This document shows positions 19,553 to 27,574 of a stretch of 64,000 nt of DNA, piece after piece. Below the pieces are notes generated by a model. The model saw nothing but the letters and a program-made list of their open reading frames with translations. It had not been told where the DNA came from and did no database searches. How positions within the stretch are numbered: the stretch's first letter is position 1; the number at the start of each line of letters is the position of its first letter. This DNA is from Paraburkholderia podalyriae (GTDB taxonomy: Bacteria > Pseudomonadota > Gammaproteobacteria > Burkholderiales > Burkholderiaceae): NCBI RefSeq assembly GCF_014397785.1, contig NZ_VZQQ01000010.1, positions 206,490 through 270,489 of the forward strand. The letters run 5' to 3'. The translations under genes and the position numbers were made by a program.

Positions 19553-21796
19553 ATGAACACCGAAACCGTTTCGAACGCGCCTCATCCCCATCGTTCCTTC
19601 GACGAAGCGATGGCGTTCGTGCGCGAACATGCGGGTGACGTGCGGCTGTCGTCGGGCGAATTGCTCGCGGATCACGCGGCGGGCACCGCGTCGATCATGC
19701 GCAAGCTCAACGTCGACCCGCCGGCTGTGCTGGCCGCGGCGCTGTTTGCGTTGACACCGCATCTGCGCGATCCGGAGCGCGTGATCGCGGACAACTTCGG
19801 CGAAGAGGTCGCGCAACTGGTCGGCGACGTACGCAAGCTGCTGCGCCTCGGCACGGTCAGTCTGCGTGCGGCGCAAAACGCGATGCCCGAGGCCGGGCGT
19901 GACGCGCAGGCCGCGCGTCGCGCGCAGGTCGAGGCGCTGCGCAAAATGTTGCTCGCGTTCGCGCAGGACATTCGCGTCGTGCTGATCCGCCTCGCCTCGC
20001 GGCTGCAGACACTGCGCTACTACGCGGCGGCGAAGATCACGCCGTCGCCCGACGTCGCACGCGAAACGCTTGATATCTACGCGCCGCTTGCGAACCGCCT
20101 TGGCATCTGGCAATTGAAGTGGGAACTCGAAGACCTCGCGTTCCGTTTCGAGGAGCCGGACACCTACAGGCGCGTGGCGAAGTTGCTCGACGAGAAGCGC
20201 GTCGAGCGCGAGAGCTATGTCGCGCAGGCGATCGAACGCCTGCAGCAGGAGCTGGCCGCCGCGCATATCCGCGCGGAAGTGAGCGGTCGGCCGAAGCATA
20301 TCTACAGCATCTGGCGCAAGATGCGCGGCAAGGAGCTCGAGTTCGCCGAGTTGTACGACGTGCGCGCGTTTCGCGTGATCGTGCCGGACGTCAAGGACTG
20401 CTACACCGTGCTCGGCATCGTGCACAACCTGTGGCAGCCGGTGCCGAAGGAATTCGACGACTACATCTCACGGCCGAAGCCTAACGGCTACAAGTCACTG
20501 CACACGGTCGTGATCGGCGACGACGGCCGTGCGTTCGAAGTGCAGATCCGCACGCAGGAAATGCATCGCTTCGCCGAATACGGCGTGGCCGCGCACTGGC
20601 GCTACAAGGAAGCGGGCGCGCGCGGCTATGGCGGCACGTTCAGCGCGAACGAGAAATACGACGAGAAGATCGCATGGCTGCGGCAGCTGCTCGCGTGGAA
20701 GGACGAGGTGTCCGAGGGCGAGCACGGCGAAGCGACTGCGGCGCGGCCGTGGGAGCAGTTGCGCCAGGCCACGCTCGACGACGATCACATCTACGTGCTG
20801 ACGCCGCAGGCGCGCGTGATTCCGTTGCCGCACGGCGCGACGCCGATCGACTTCGCGTATCACCTGCACAGCGAGCTTGGGCATCGCTGCCGCGGCGCGC
20901 GCATCGACGGTGTGATGGTGCCGCTCAACACGCCATTGCAGAACGGCCAGACGGTCGAGATCGTGGCGGTGAAGGAGGGCGGTCCGTCGCGCGACTGGCT
21001 CAATCCGCAGCTCGGCTATCTGCAAAGCTCGCGCGCGCGGCAGAAGGTGCGCGCGTGGTTCAACGCGGTCGAGTTACAGGAGCACATCGCGAACGGTCGC
21101 GCGATGGTCGAAAAAACCCTGCAGCGCGAGGGCAAGACCTCGGTCAATCTCGATCAGCTGGCTACGCGGCTCGGCTTCAAGGCCACCGACGATCTGTTCT
21201 CCGTGGTCGGCAAGGAGGAGTTCAGCTTGAGGCTCGTCGAGCAGGCGCTGCAGGATGCGCCGCCGCCCGAGCCCGAGGTCGATGCGCCGGAGAAATTCGA
21301 GAAACGCAGCAGCGGCGCGAGCGTTGCGCGCGGCGCATCCACGGGGGTGCTGGTGGTCGGCGTCGATGCGTTGCTCACACAACTCGCGCGCTGCTGCCGG
21401 CCAGCACCGCCCGACGACATCTGCGGATTCGTGACGCGCGGCAAGGGCATGTCGGTTCATCGCAGCGACTGCGCGACGTTCCGCCGCATGGCGGAGCGCG
21501 CGCCGGAGCGCGTGCTGCAGACAGCGTGGTCGGCGGACGTGATGAGCGGCCGCGGCCACTCCGTCTACCCGGTCGACCTCAGTATCGAGGCGACGGACCG
21601 GCAAGGTCTGCTGCGCGATATCTCCGAAGTATTCGCGCGGGAAAAGATGAACGTGATCGGCGTGAAGACGCAATCGCGCCGCAATGCCGCGTTCATGCAA
21701 TTTACCGTCGAGGTGTCGAGCTCCGTGCAGATTCAGCGAGCGTGCACGCTGCTGGGCGAGATCACGGGTGTGGTGCGGGCGACGCGCAAGAACTGA
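19553..21796 (+). CDS. relA: RelA-type (p)ppGpp synthetase with degenerate hydrolase domain
   Basis: A 747-residue long RSH enzyme. The N-terminal HD region (about 30-190) reads AAALFALTPHLRDPERV where hydrolase-active enzymes have HDxxED, so it should not degrade ppGpp. The synthetase domain (about 240-360) has GRPKHIYSIWRKM, YDVRAFRVIV and PNGYKSLHT. TGS (about 410-475) and a C-terminal ACT domain (about 665-745) follow. It makes ppGpp on stalled ribosomes in amino-acid starvation; a separate SpoT is expected elsewhere. GGCCC and GGGCC form a small hairpin just before the ATG, where no clear ribosome binding site is seen. Confidence 0.95.
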   Translation: MNTETVSNAPHPHRSFDEAMAFVREHAGDVRLSSGELLADHAAGTASIMRKLNVDPPAVLAAALFALTPHLRDPERVIADNFGEEVAQLVGDVRKLLRLGTVSLRAAQNAMPEAGRDAQAARRAQVEALRKMLLAFAQDIRVVLIRLASRLQTLRYYAAAKITPSPDVARETLDIYAPLANRLGIWQLKWELEDLAFRFEEPDTYRRVAKLLDEKRVERESYVAQAIERLQQELAAAHIRAEVSGRPKHIYSIWRKMRGKELEFAELYDVRAFRVIVPDVKDCYTVLGIVHNLWQPVPKEFDDYISRPKPNGYKSLHTVVIGDDGRAFEVQIRTQEMHRFAEYGVAAHWRYKEAGARGYGGTFSANEKYDEKIAWLRQLLAWKDEVSEGEHGEATAARPWEQLRQATLDDDHIYVLTPQARVIPLPHGATPIDFAYHLHSELGHRCRGARIDGVMVPLNTPLQNGQTVEIVAVKEGGPSRDWLNPQLGYLQSSRARQKVRAWFNAVELQEHIANGRAMVEKTLQREGKTSVNLDQLATRLGFKATDDLFSVVGKEEFSLRLVEQALQDAPPPEPEVDAPEKFEKRSSGASVARGASTGVLVVGVDALLTQLARCCRPAPPDDICGFVTRGKGMSVHRSDCATFRRMAERAPERVLQTAWSADVMSGRGHSVYPVDLSIEATDRQGLLRDISEVFAREKMNVIGVKTQSRRNAAFMQFTVEVSSSVQIQRACTLLGEITGVVRATRKN

Positions 21797-21906
21797 GGCG
21801 CAGGCGATTGTAAAAAGGGCTGGCGGTGCGCTGAGTTGTAACTTCATTGAATAATTTGCCGTCTGTAGTGCCGTGTAGTGAATGCCACGGACTCGAAGAG
21901 GCGGCG

Positions 21907-22375
21907 ATGAGCGGAAGACCCAAGGCGAAACTCGAGCTGAGCGAAGCTGAGTGCGAGCAACTCATGGCCCTGACGATGCGCCGCAAAACAGCGCAGGCGG
22001 CGGCATTGCGAGCGCGGATCGTGCTGGCCTGCGCCGATGGCATCGACAACAAGACTGTCGCGGCGAAACTGCGAGTCACGCAGCAAACACAACTACGGTA
22101 CGCACAAGACGCCTTCGATTAAAAACTGGTTCACTCGTCATCCGCGCTTCCAGTTTTCACCTCGACTTCCGCGTCGTAGCTCAATCAGGTCGAACGCTGA
22201 TTCGCCAGGCTCACTGAGGAGTACATTCGACGTGGCACGCATCGCTCGACACGGCAACTTGAAGAGGCGATCCGGCATTACCTCGATGTCTGTAACGCGG
22301 AGCCTCTCGGCCGTTCACCTAGAGCAAATCGGCCGACGAAATTCTCGGCAGCCTCGAACGGTTTTGCGCGCGGGT
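21907..22375 (+). pseudogene. IS630-family transposase remnant
   Basis: From ATG 21907 the translation (MSGRPKAKLELSEAECEQL, later KTVAAKLRVTQQT) is the N-terminal helix-turn-helix part of an IS630 transposase. At about 22088 it jumps to sequence reading NYGTHKTPSIKNWFTRHPRF, the segment near the catalytic C-terminal DDE region. The frame then shifts, with traces of SWLNQVERFF-, IRHYLDV- and ADEILGSLERF-like sequence up to about 22375. The middle of the gene is therefore deleted and the rest frameshifted, so it cannot be active. Boundaries are approximate, and I could not define terminal inverted repeats. Confidence 0.75.
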
Positions 22376-22390
22376 CCAAAGAGTCTCGGA

Positions 22391-22519
22391 ATGGACGCCA
22401 TGGACATCAACACCGCCGCCATTGACGATGCCGTCCTCGCGCTCCTCTACTTGACCCTGCATGACCATAACCGTGCCTGGAAGAACTTCGATTGGGACAC
22501 TGGCGGCGCGAGGAATTAA
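22391..22519 (+). pseudogene. truncated DUF6429-like gene beside the IS630 remnant
   Basis: A 42-codon frame starting MDAMDINTAAIDDAVLALLY and continuing LTLHDHNRAWKNFDWDT matches, from memory, the N-terminal half of DUF6429 proteins, which often travel with IS630-type elements. It then runs into GGARN and a stop, losing the expected C-terminal half. The family assignment is from recall only. It looks like a cargo fragment left by the decayed element. Confidence 0.5.
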
Positions 22520-22536
22520 AGCCGCTGCATAAAAGT

Positions 22537-22567
22537 GCTTGCCAAGCTGCGCTGTACCCCATATAAT
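22537..22567 (+). promoter_or_regulatory. tRNA-Val promoter
   Basis: A perfect -10 box TATAAT (22562-22567) lies 11 bases upstream of the tRNA. TTGCCA at 22537-22542 is the best -35 match, but the 19-base spacer is longer than ideal. The transcription start would fall near 22574. Confidence 0.5.
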
Positions 22568-22578
22568 CCCGGTTCTTC

Positions 22579-22655
22579 AGGCTCGTAGCTCAGCTGGTTA
22601 GAGCACCACCTTGACATGGTGGGGGTCGTTGGTTCGAGTCCAATCGAGCCTACCA
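22579..22655 (+). tRNA. tRNA-Val (anticodon GAC)
   Basis: A 77-base cloverleaf with acceptor stem AGGCTCG/CGAGCCT, D arm GCTC...GAGC, anticodon stem CCACC/GGTGG around loop TTGACAT (anticodon GAC at 22613-22615), T arm GTTGG TTCGAGT CCAAT and encoded CCA at the 3' end. It reads GTC and GTT valine codons. It is not interrupted, although an IS remnant ends only about 60 bases upstream. Confidence 0.96.
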
Positions 22656-22819
22656 ACGAAAATGAAATCCCGGGCCTCGTCGGGGTTTCGCAAACTGCAG
22701 TAAGCGCTTTGAGCGCAAAAAGGCGAATACGGTTATGACACCGCGAACGTTGACCGAAACCACTTCGGAGCGACGCTAGTCGAGGACCAATTTCGCCAGT
22801 GAAGTTTGCATAAAATGTG

Positions 22820-22857
22820 AATGCGGCCCCTCGAAAGCGGGGCCGCATTTTTTTTAT
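22820..22857 (+). terminator. rho-independent terminator between tRNA-Val and thrS
   Basis: AATGCGGCCCC (22820-22830) pairs with GGGGCCGCATT (22839-22849), followed by a run of eight Ts. It ends the tRNA-Val transcript, 54 bases before the thrS ATG, so thrS either has a promoter inside this short gap or is read through. Confidence 0.9.
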
Positions 22858-22910
22858 CTTTTTGACCTTGGTTGTATGTGCCGCCGCCGGTCGGCACCAC
22901 GGAGAACGCA

Positions 22911-24818
22911 ATGGTTTCGATACGTTTGCCTGACGGTTCTGTTCGACAGTACGAGCATCCGGTGACCGTCGCCGAAGTGGCCGCCTCGATCGGCCCCGGT
23001 CTCGCGAAAGCCGCGCTCGCCGGCAAGATCGACGGGGAGCTGGTCGATACGTCCATGCTGATCGATCACGACGTGGCGCTCGCCATCGTCACGGAGAAGG
23101 ACGCAGACGGTCTCGATATCATCCGCCACTCGACGGCGCACCTGCTCGCGTACGCGGTGAAGGATCTGTACCCGGAAGCGCAGGTCACGATCGGCCCGGT
23201 CATTGACAACGGTTTCTATTACGACTTCTCCTACAACCGTCCTTTCACGCCGGAAGATCTCGAAAAGATCGAAAAGCGCATGCAGGAACTCTCGAAGAAG
23301 GACGAGCCGGTGTCGCGTCGCGTGGTGTCGCGCGACGAAGCGGTCGAGTACTTCAAGAGCATCGGCGAAAAGTACAAGGCCGAGATCATCGAATCGATCC
23401 CCGCTAGCGACGAAATCAGGCTGTACTCGCATGGCGGCTTCACGGACCTGTGCCGCGGTCCGCACGTGCCGTCCACCGGCAAGCTGAAGGTCTTCAAGCT
23501 GATGAAAGTCGCGGGCGCGTACTGGCGCGGCGACTCGAAGAACGAGCAACTGCAGCGCATTTACGGCACGGCTTGGACGAAGAAGGAAGACCAGGAAGCG
23601 TATCTCCACATGCTTGAAGAAGCCGAGAAGCGCGACCATCGCAAGCTTGGCAAGCAGCTCGACCTGTTCCACATGCAGGACGAGTCGCCGGGCATGGTGT
23701 TCTGGCATCCGCGCGGCTGGACGCTGTGGCAGCAAGTCGAGCAGTACATGCGCCGCCGTGTGAACGACGCCGGCTACCTTGAAATCAAGACGCCGTTGAT
23801 CATGGACCGCTCACTGTGGGAAGCGTCGGGTCACTGGCAGAACTATCGTGAAAACATGTTTACGACGGAATCGGAAAAGCGCGACTACGCGATCAAGCCG
23901 ATGAACTGCCCCGGTCACGTGCAGGTGTTCAACCACGGTCTGCGCTCGTATCGCGATCTGCCGCTGCGTTACGCGGAGTTCGGGTCGTGCCATCGGAACG
24001 AATCGTCGGGCGCGCTGCATGGACTGATGCGTGTGCGCGGCTTCGTGCAGGACGACGCGCATATTTTTTGTACCGAAGATCAGTTCATCAGCGAATCGAT
24101 CGCGTTTAACACGCTGGCAATGAGCGTCTACCGCGACTTCGGCTTCGATAACGTCGAGATCAAGCTGTCGCTGCGCCCGGATGCGCGCGCCGGCACCGAC
24201 GATACGTGGGATCGCGCGGAGCAGGGTCTGCGCGAGGCGCTGACGGCCTGCGGAGTCACGTGGGAAGAGCTGCCCGGCGAGGGCGCGTTCTACGGCCCGA
24301 AGGTCGAGTATCACATCAAGGACGCGCTCGGCCGTTCGTGGCAGTGCGGTACGCTGCAGCTCGACATGGTATTGCCGGAGCGGCTGGGTGCTGAGTACGT
24401 CGCTGAAGACAACAGCCGCCGTCGCCCGATCATGCTGCACCGGGCGATTGTCGGATCGATGGAGCGTTTCCTCGGGATTTTGATCGAGCACCATGCGGGT
24501 GCAATGCCCGCATGGCTCGCGCCGATGCAGGTCGTTGTGATGAATATCGCGGAAAGTCAGGCCGAATATGCGCAGGCGCTAGCCCAATCGTTGCAAAAAC
24601 AAGGGGTTAGAGTCGAGGCCGATTTGCGCAACGAGAAGATTAGCTATAAAATACGAGAGCACACGCTGGAAAAGGTCCCCTACCTGCTAGTGGTTGGTGA
24701 CAAGGAGCGTGAAGCGCAAACGGTAGCCGTGCGTGCCCGTGGTGGTGTCGATATGGGTGTGATGCCTGTCGACGCCTTCATTGAGCGTCTGCGCCAGGAC
24801 GTGCAGTCGTTCAACTGA
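22911..24818 (+). CDS. thrS: threonyl-tRNA synthetase
   Basis: A 635-residue class II aminoacyl-tRNA synthetase. It has an N-terminal TGS domain (about 1-62), then the editing domain with [12 protein letters not shown] near 77 and [17 protein letters not shown] near 178. The catalytic core has [10 protein letters not shown] (motif 1 region), [18 protein letters not shown] (motif 2) and [18 protein letters not shown] (motif 3), and the C-terminus is an anticodon-binding domain. Full family length. The start [11 protein letters not shown] with GGAGAAC before it is clear. First gene of the translation block. Confidence 0.98.
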   Translation: MVSIRLPDGSVRQYEHPVTVAEVAASIGPGLAKAALAGKIDGELVDTSMLIDHDVALAIVTEKDADGLDIIRHSTAHLLAYAVKDLYPEAQVTIGPVIDNGFYYDFSYNRPFTPEDLEKIEKRMQELSKKDEPVSRRVVSRDEAVEYFKSIGEKYKAEIIESIPASDEIRLYSHGGFTDLCRGPHVPSTGKLKVFKLMKVAGAYWRGDSKNEQLQRIYGTAWTKKEDQEAYLHMLEEAEKRDHRKLGKQLDLFHMQDESPGMVFWHPRGWTLWQQVEQYMRRRVNDAGYLEIKTPLIMDRSLWEASGHWQNYRENMFTTESEKRDYAIKPMNCPGHVQVFNHGLRSYRDLPLRYAEFGSCHRNESSGALHGLMRVRGFVQDDAHIFCTEDQFISESIAFNTLAMSVYRDFGFDNVEIKLSLRPDARAGTDDTWDRAEQGLREALTACGVTWEELPGEGAFYGPKVEYHIKDALGRSWQCGTLQLDMVLPERLGAEYVAEDNSRRRPIMLHRAIVGSMERFLGILIEHHAGAMPAWLAPMQVVVMNIAESQAEYAQALAQSLQKQGVRVEADLRNEKISYKIREHTLEKVPYLLVVGDKEREAQTVAVRARGGVDMGVMPVDAFIERLRQDVQSFN

Positions 24819-24867
24819 ACCACTCGGTACCCCGGCTCGTTTTTTTAATTTTTAGAGGAAACGTAAC

Positions 24868-25392
24868 ATCGCTACTGATAAGTCTGCGCACCGCATCAAC
24901 GGTGAAATTACAGCACCCGAGGTGCGACTGGTCGGCGTCGAGAACGAACCGCTCGGCATCGTGAAACTCGCTGATGCGTTCCGAATGTCGGAACAGCAGG
25001 ACGTGGATCTGGTCGAAATCGCTCCGCAAGCGGTTCCGCCGGTTTGCCGCTTGATGGACTACGGCAAGTTCAAGTACCAGGAAGCGAAGAAGCAACACGA
25101 GGCCAAGCTCAAGCAGAAGGTTATCCAGGTCAAGGAAGTCAAATTCCGCCCGGGTACCGACGACGGTGATTACAACGTCAAACTGCGCAACCTCGTGCGC
25201 TTCCTCGAAGATGGCGACAAGACGAAAATCACGTTGCGTTTCCGTGGCCGTGAAATGGCTCACCAGGAAATCGGCATGCGCATGCTCGAACGCCTGCGCA
25301 CCGACCTCGACGAAGTCGGTCAGGTCGAGCAGATGCCGAAAATGGAAGGGCGCCAGATGATCATGGTGCTTGCTCCGAAGAAAAAGAAGTAA
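24868..25392 (+). CDS. infC: translation initiation factor IF-3 with non-canonical ATC start
   Basis: A 174-residue IF-3, which binds the 30S subunit and proofreads initiator tRNA and start codon. The frame reads [19 protein letters not shown] from just after the ATC at 24868, which is the conserved IF-3 N-terminus. An in-frame TAG lies at 24853-24855, and there is no ATG, GTG or TTG between it and 24868. AGAGGAAA sits about 7 bases upstream as ribosome binding site. The first conventional start (GTG 24922) would delete the conserved start of the N-domain. In E. coli infC starts at AUU and IF-3 represses itself by rejecting that codon; the same autoregulation is the obvious inference. Confidence 0.92.
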   Translation: MATDKSAHRINGEITAPEVRLVGVENEPLGIVKLADAFRMSEQQDVDLVEIAPQAVPPVCRLMDYGKFKYQEAKKQHEAKLKQKVIQVKEVKFRPGTDDGDYNVKLRNLVRFLEDGDKTKITLRFRGREMAHQEIGMRMLERLRTDLDEVGQVEQMPKMEGRQMIMVLAPKKKK

Positions 25393-25405
25393 GTGAATCA
25401 GTTGG

Positions 25406-25542
25406 CCGGAGCGACGGCGCGCCATGTGGCGCGCGCTCCGGTGTCGTGAATTTGTTTGACGCTGTGCCGGGTCCTGGATGCCCGGCGCCGTGTTGGAAGG
25501 TTTCGGAACGGTGCGCATGCAATTGCGCAGTCGTTCCCGAAA
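25406..25542 (+). promoter_or_regulatory. structured infC-rpmI spacer, candidate L20-type leader
   Basis: The 263-base gap holds three successive hairpins. The first has outer arms CCGGAGC/GCTCCGG (25406-25412, 25435-25441) and inner arms GCGCGCC/GGCGCGC. The second is GCCGGG/CCCGGC (25466-25471, 25481-25486). The third is TTTCGGAACG with CGTTCCCGAAA (25501-25510, 25532-25542) enclosing TGCGCA/TGCGCA. None has a T-run, so they are not terminators. In E. coli, L20 represses rpmI-rplT through an RNA structure before rpmI; a similar role here is inference. Confidence 0.4.
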
Positions 25543-25655
25543 AGCGTCCGCTAGCGGTATCGGCGGTCTGCATACCAAGTGGAATGGGTTTCGAAGGGCG
25601 GGAATTGGCCATCTGGCTGACCGCACACCCATGTCCATCTAATAATGGAGTTGTC

Positions 25656-25853
25656 ATGCCGAAGATGAAGACCAAGAAGAGCGCTGCAAAGCGCTTCGTG
25701 GTGCGTCCGGGCGGTACCGTCAAACGCGGTCAGGCCTTCAAGCGTCACATTCTTACCAAGAAGTCCACCAAGAACAAACGCCATCTGCGTGGCTCCACGG
25801 CAGTTCATGATTCCGATCTGAACTCCGTTCGCGCGATGCTGCCGTTCGCTTAA
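25656..25853 (+). CDS. rpmI: 50S ribosomal protein L35
   Basis: A 65-residue, strongly basic protein starting [14 protein letters not shown] and ending [11 protein letters not shown]. Its length, composition and the [13 protein letters not shown] segment match L35. It lies directly before rplT (29 bases), as in nearly all bacteria. ATG 25656 is preceded by TGGAG. Confidence 0.97.
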   Translation: MPKMKTKKSAAKRFVVRPGGTVKRGQAFKRHILTKKSTKNKRHLRGSTAVHDSDLNSVRAMLPFA

Positions 25854-25882
25854 CCCTTAACCGACACTCATAGGAGCGAAAT

Positions 25883-26242
25883 ATGCCTCGAGTAAAACGT
25901 GGGGTTACCGCACGGGCCCGTCACAAGAAGATCATCAAGCTGGCCAAGGGTTACCGCGGCCGTCGCAATAACGTCTATCGCATCGCCAAGCAGGCGGTCA
26001 TGCGCGCAGGCCAGTACGCCTACCGCGACCGCCGCAACAAGAAGCGTGTGTTCCGCGCACTGTGGATCACGCGTATCAACGCGGCGGTGCGTCAACACGA
26101 CATGACGTACAGCGTGTTCATCAACGGCCTGAAGAAGGCGTCGATCGAACTGGACCGCAAGGTGCTGGCCGACATGGCTGTGTTCGACAAGGCTGCTTTT
26201 GCTGCGATCGTTCAGCAGGTGAAAGCCGCCGTTGCAGCCTGA
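25883..26242 (+). CDS. rplT: 50S ribosomal protein L20
   Basis: A 119-residue L20 of normal length starting [20 protein letters not shown], with the conserved [26 protein letters not shown] basic N-terminal arm and the globular C-terminus ([19 protein letters not shown]). It binds 23S rRNA early in 50S assembly and in E. coli also represses its own operon. TAGGAGCGAA precedes the ATG. A terminator follows before pheS. Confidence 0.98.
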
Positions 26243-26274
26243 TTGCGCTTCTGGCAATTAAAACTGCGTGGTTC

Positions 26275-26348
26275 GTTGCAGCGAACATCCGGTAGTCTCG
26301 GTGACGCTGCAACAAAAACGGGGCTCCTCACCGAGCCCCGTTTTTGTT
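26275..26348 (+). terminator. terminator before pheS with competing upstream hairpin (possible attenuator)
   Basis: AACAAAAACGGGGCTC (26311-26326) pairs perfectly with GAGCCCCGTTTTTGTT (26333-26348), giving a 16-bp stem ending in a T-run. Just upstream, GTTGCAGCG (26275-26283) pairs with CGCTGCAAC (26305-26313), sharing three bases with the terminator. CTCGGTGA (26297-26304) is complementary to TCACCGAG (26328-26335), which spans the terminator loop and the start of its 3' arm. These mutually exclusive pairings look like terminator versus antiterminator control of pheST. No phenylalanine-rich leader peptide is visible. Confidence 0.7.
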
Positions 26349-26400
26349 GGCAGAACCAGTTTTGTTTCGATAGAACACTGACGTTGAAATGATGGGATCA

Positions 26401-27414
26401 ATGGATCTGGACCAGATTGTCGCCGACGCGCAAAAAGCCTTCGCAGAAGCCCCCGACGTCACCACCCTCGAGAACGAAAAAGCGCGCTTTCTCGGTAAAG
26501 CGGGTGCGCTCACTGAGCTGTTGAAGGGCCTTGGCAAACTCGATCCCGAAACGCGCAAGACCGAAGGCGCACGGATCAACCTCGTCAAGCAACAGGTCGA
26601 AGCCGCACTGACGACACGCCGTCAAGCGCTCGCCGACGCGCTGCTGAACCAGCGCCTCGCCGCCGAAGCGATCGACGTCACGCTGCCGGGCCGCGGCGCC
26701 AATGCAGGCAGCCTGCACCCGGTGATGCGCACCTGGGAGCGCGTCGAACAGATTTTCCGTACGATCGGATTCGACGTGGCCGACGGCCCCGAGATCGAAA
26801 CTGACTGGTACAACTTCACTTCGCTGAACAGCCCGGAAAACCATCCGGCGCGTTCGATGCAGGACACCTTCTACGTCGACGGCAAGGATGCCGACGGCCG
26901 TCCGCTGCTGCTGCGTACGCATACGAGCCCGATGCAGGTGCGCTACGCGCGCACGAACACGCCGCCAATCAAGGTAATCGTACCGGGCCGCACGTATCGC
27001 GTGGACAGTGACGCGACGCATTCGCCGATGTTCAACCAGGTCGAAGGCCTTTGGATCGACGAGAACATCAGCTTCGCGGACCTGAAGGGCGTATATACCG
27101 ACTTTCTGAAGAAATTCTTCGAGCGCGACGACATTCTCGTGCGTTTCCGTCCATCGTATTTCCCGTTTACCGAACCGTCGGCCGAGATCGACATGCAGTT
27201 CGAAACGGGCAAGAACGCGGGCAAATGGCTCGAAATCTCGGGCTCCGGCCAGGTGCATCCCACCGTGATCCGCAACATGGGTCTCGACCCGGAGCGCTAC
27301 ATCGGCTTCGCATTCGGCAGCGGCCTCGAGCGTCTCACGATGCTGCGTTACGGCGTGCAGGACCTGCGCCTGTTCTTCGAAAACGACCTGCGCTTTCTGC
27401 GTCAATTCGCATGA
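26401..27414 (+). CDS. pheS: phenylalanyl-tRNA synthetase alpha subunit
   Basis: A 337-residue catalytic subunit of the alpha2-beta2 class II PheRS. It has an N-terminal coiled-coil (about 1-90), then the catalytic domain with [14 protein letters not shown] near 105, [13 protein letters not shown] near 170, [11 protein letters not shown] near 210 and [18 protein letters not shown] near 300 (motif 3). ATG 26401 was preferred over 26389 and 26392 because it gives the conserved [14 protein letters not shown] start and has GGGA just upstream. Confidence 0.97.
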   Translation: MDLDQIVADAQKAFAEAPDVTTLENEKARFLGKAGALTELLKGLGKLDPETRKTEGARINLVKQQVEAALTTRRQALADALLNQRLAAEAIDVTLPGRGANAGSLHPVMRTWERVEQIFRTIGFDVADGPEIETDWYNFTSLNSPENHPARSMQDTFYVDGKDADGRPLLLRTHTSPMQVRYARTNTPPIKVIVPGRTYRVDSDATHSPMFNQVEGLWIDENISFADLKGVYTDFLKKFFERDDILVRFRPSYFPFTEPSAEIDMQFETGKNAGKWLEISGSGQVHPTVIRNMGLDPERYIGFAFGSGLERLTMLRYGVQDLRLFFENDLRFLRQFA

Positions 27415-27574
27415 ACCGGCGCGCGAGAGCGCGACCAAGCATAGAACGCGGTAGCGCACCCGGTGCGTGCCGCGTGCGTCCCCGGCAGAGTTCGCTGAAC
27501 CGGCGCAAGACCAGCGGGCTTTACGAAGCATCTGCCGGACGTGGACCTAACCTGATCACAACGTACACAGAACC

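Noticed and set aside
22656..22695. Imperfect hairpin right after tRNA-Val as its terminator
   Set aside because: It has no T-run, and a far better terminator lies at 22820-22857.
22516..22911. Minus-strand open frame across tRNA-Val containing a GLEPTTPTMSRWCSNQLSYE-like stretch
   Set aside because: This is the well-known spurious translation of the complement of a tRNA gene.
26243..26310. Phe-rich leader peptide for pheST like E. coli pheM
   Set aside because: No ATG-started short ORF with clustered Phe codons exists in the rplT-pheS gap; the possible GTG and TTG frames contain almost no Phe.
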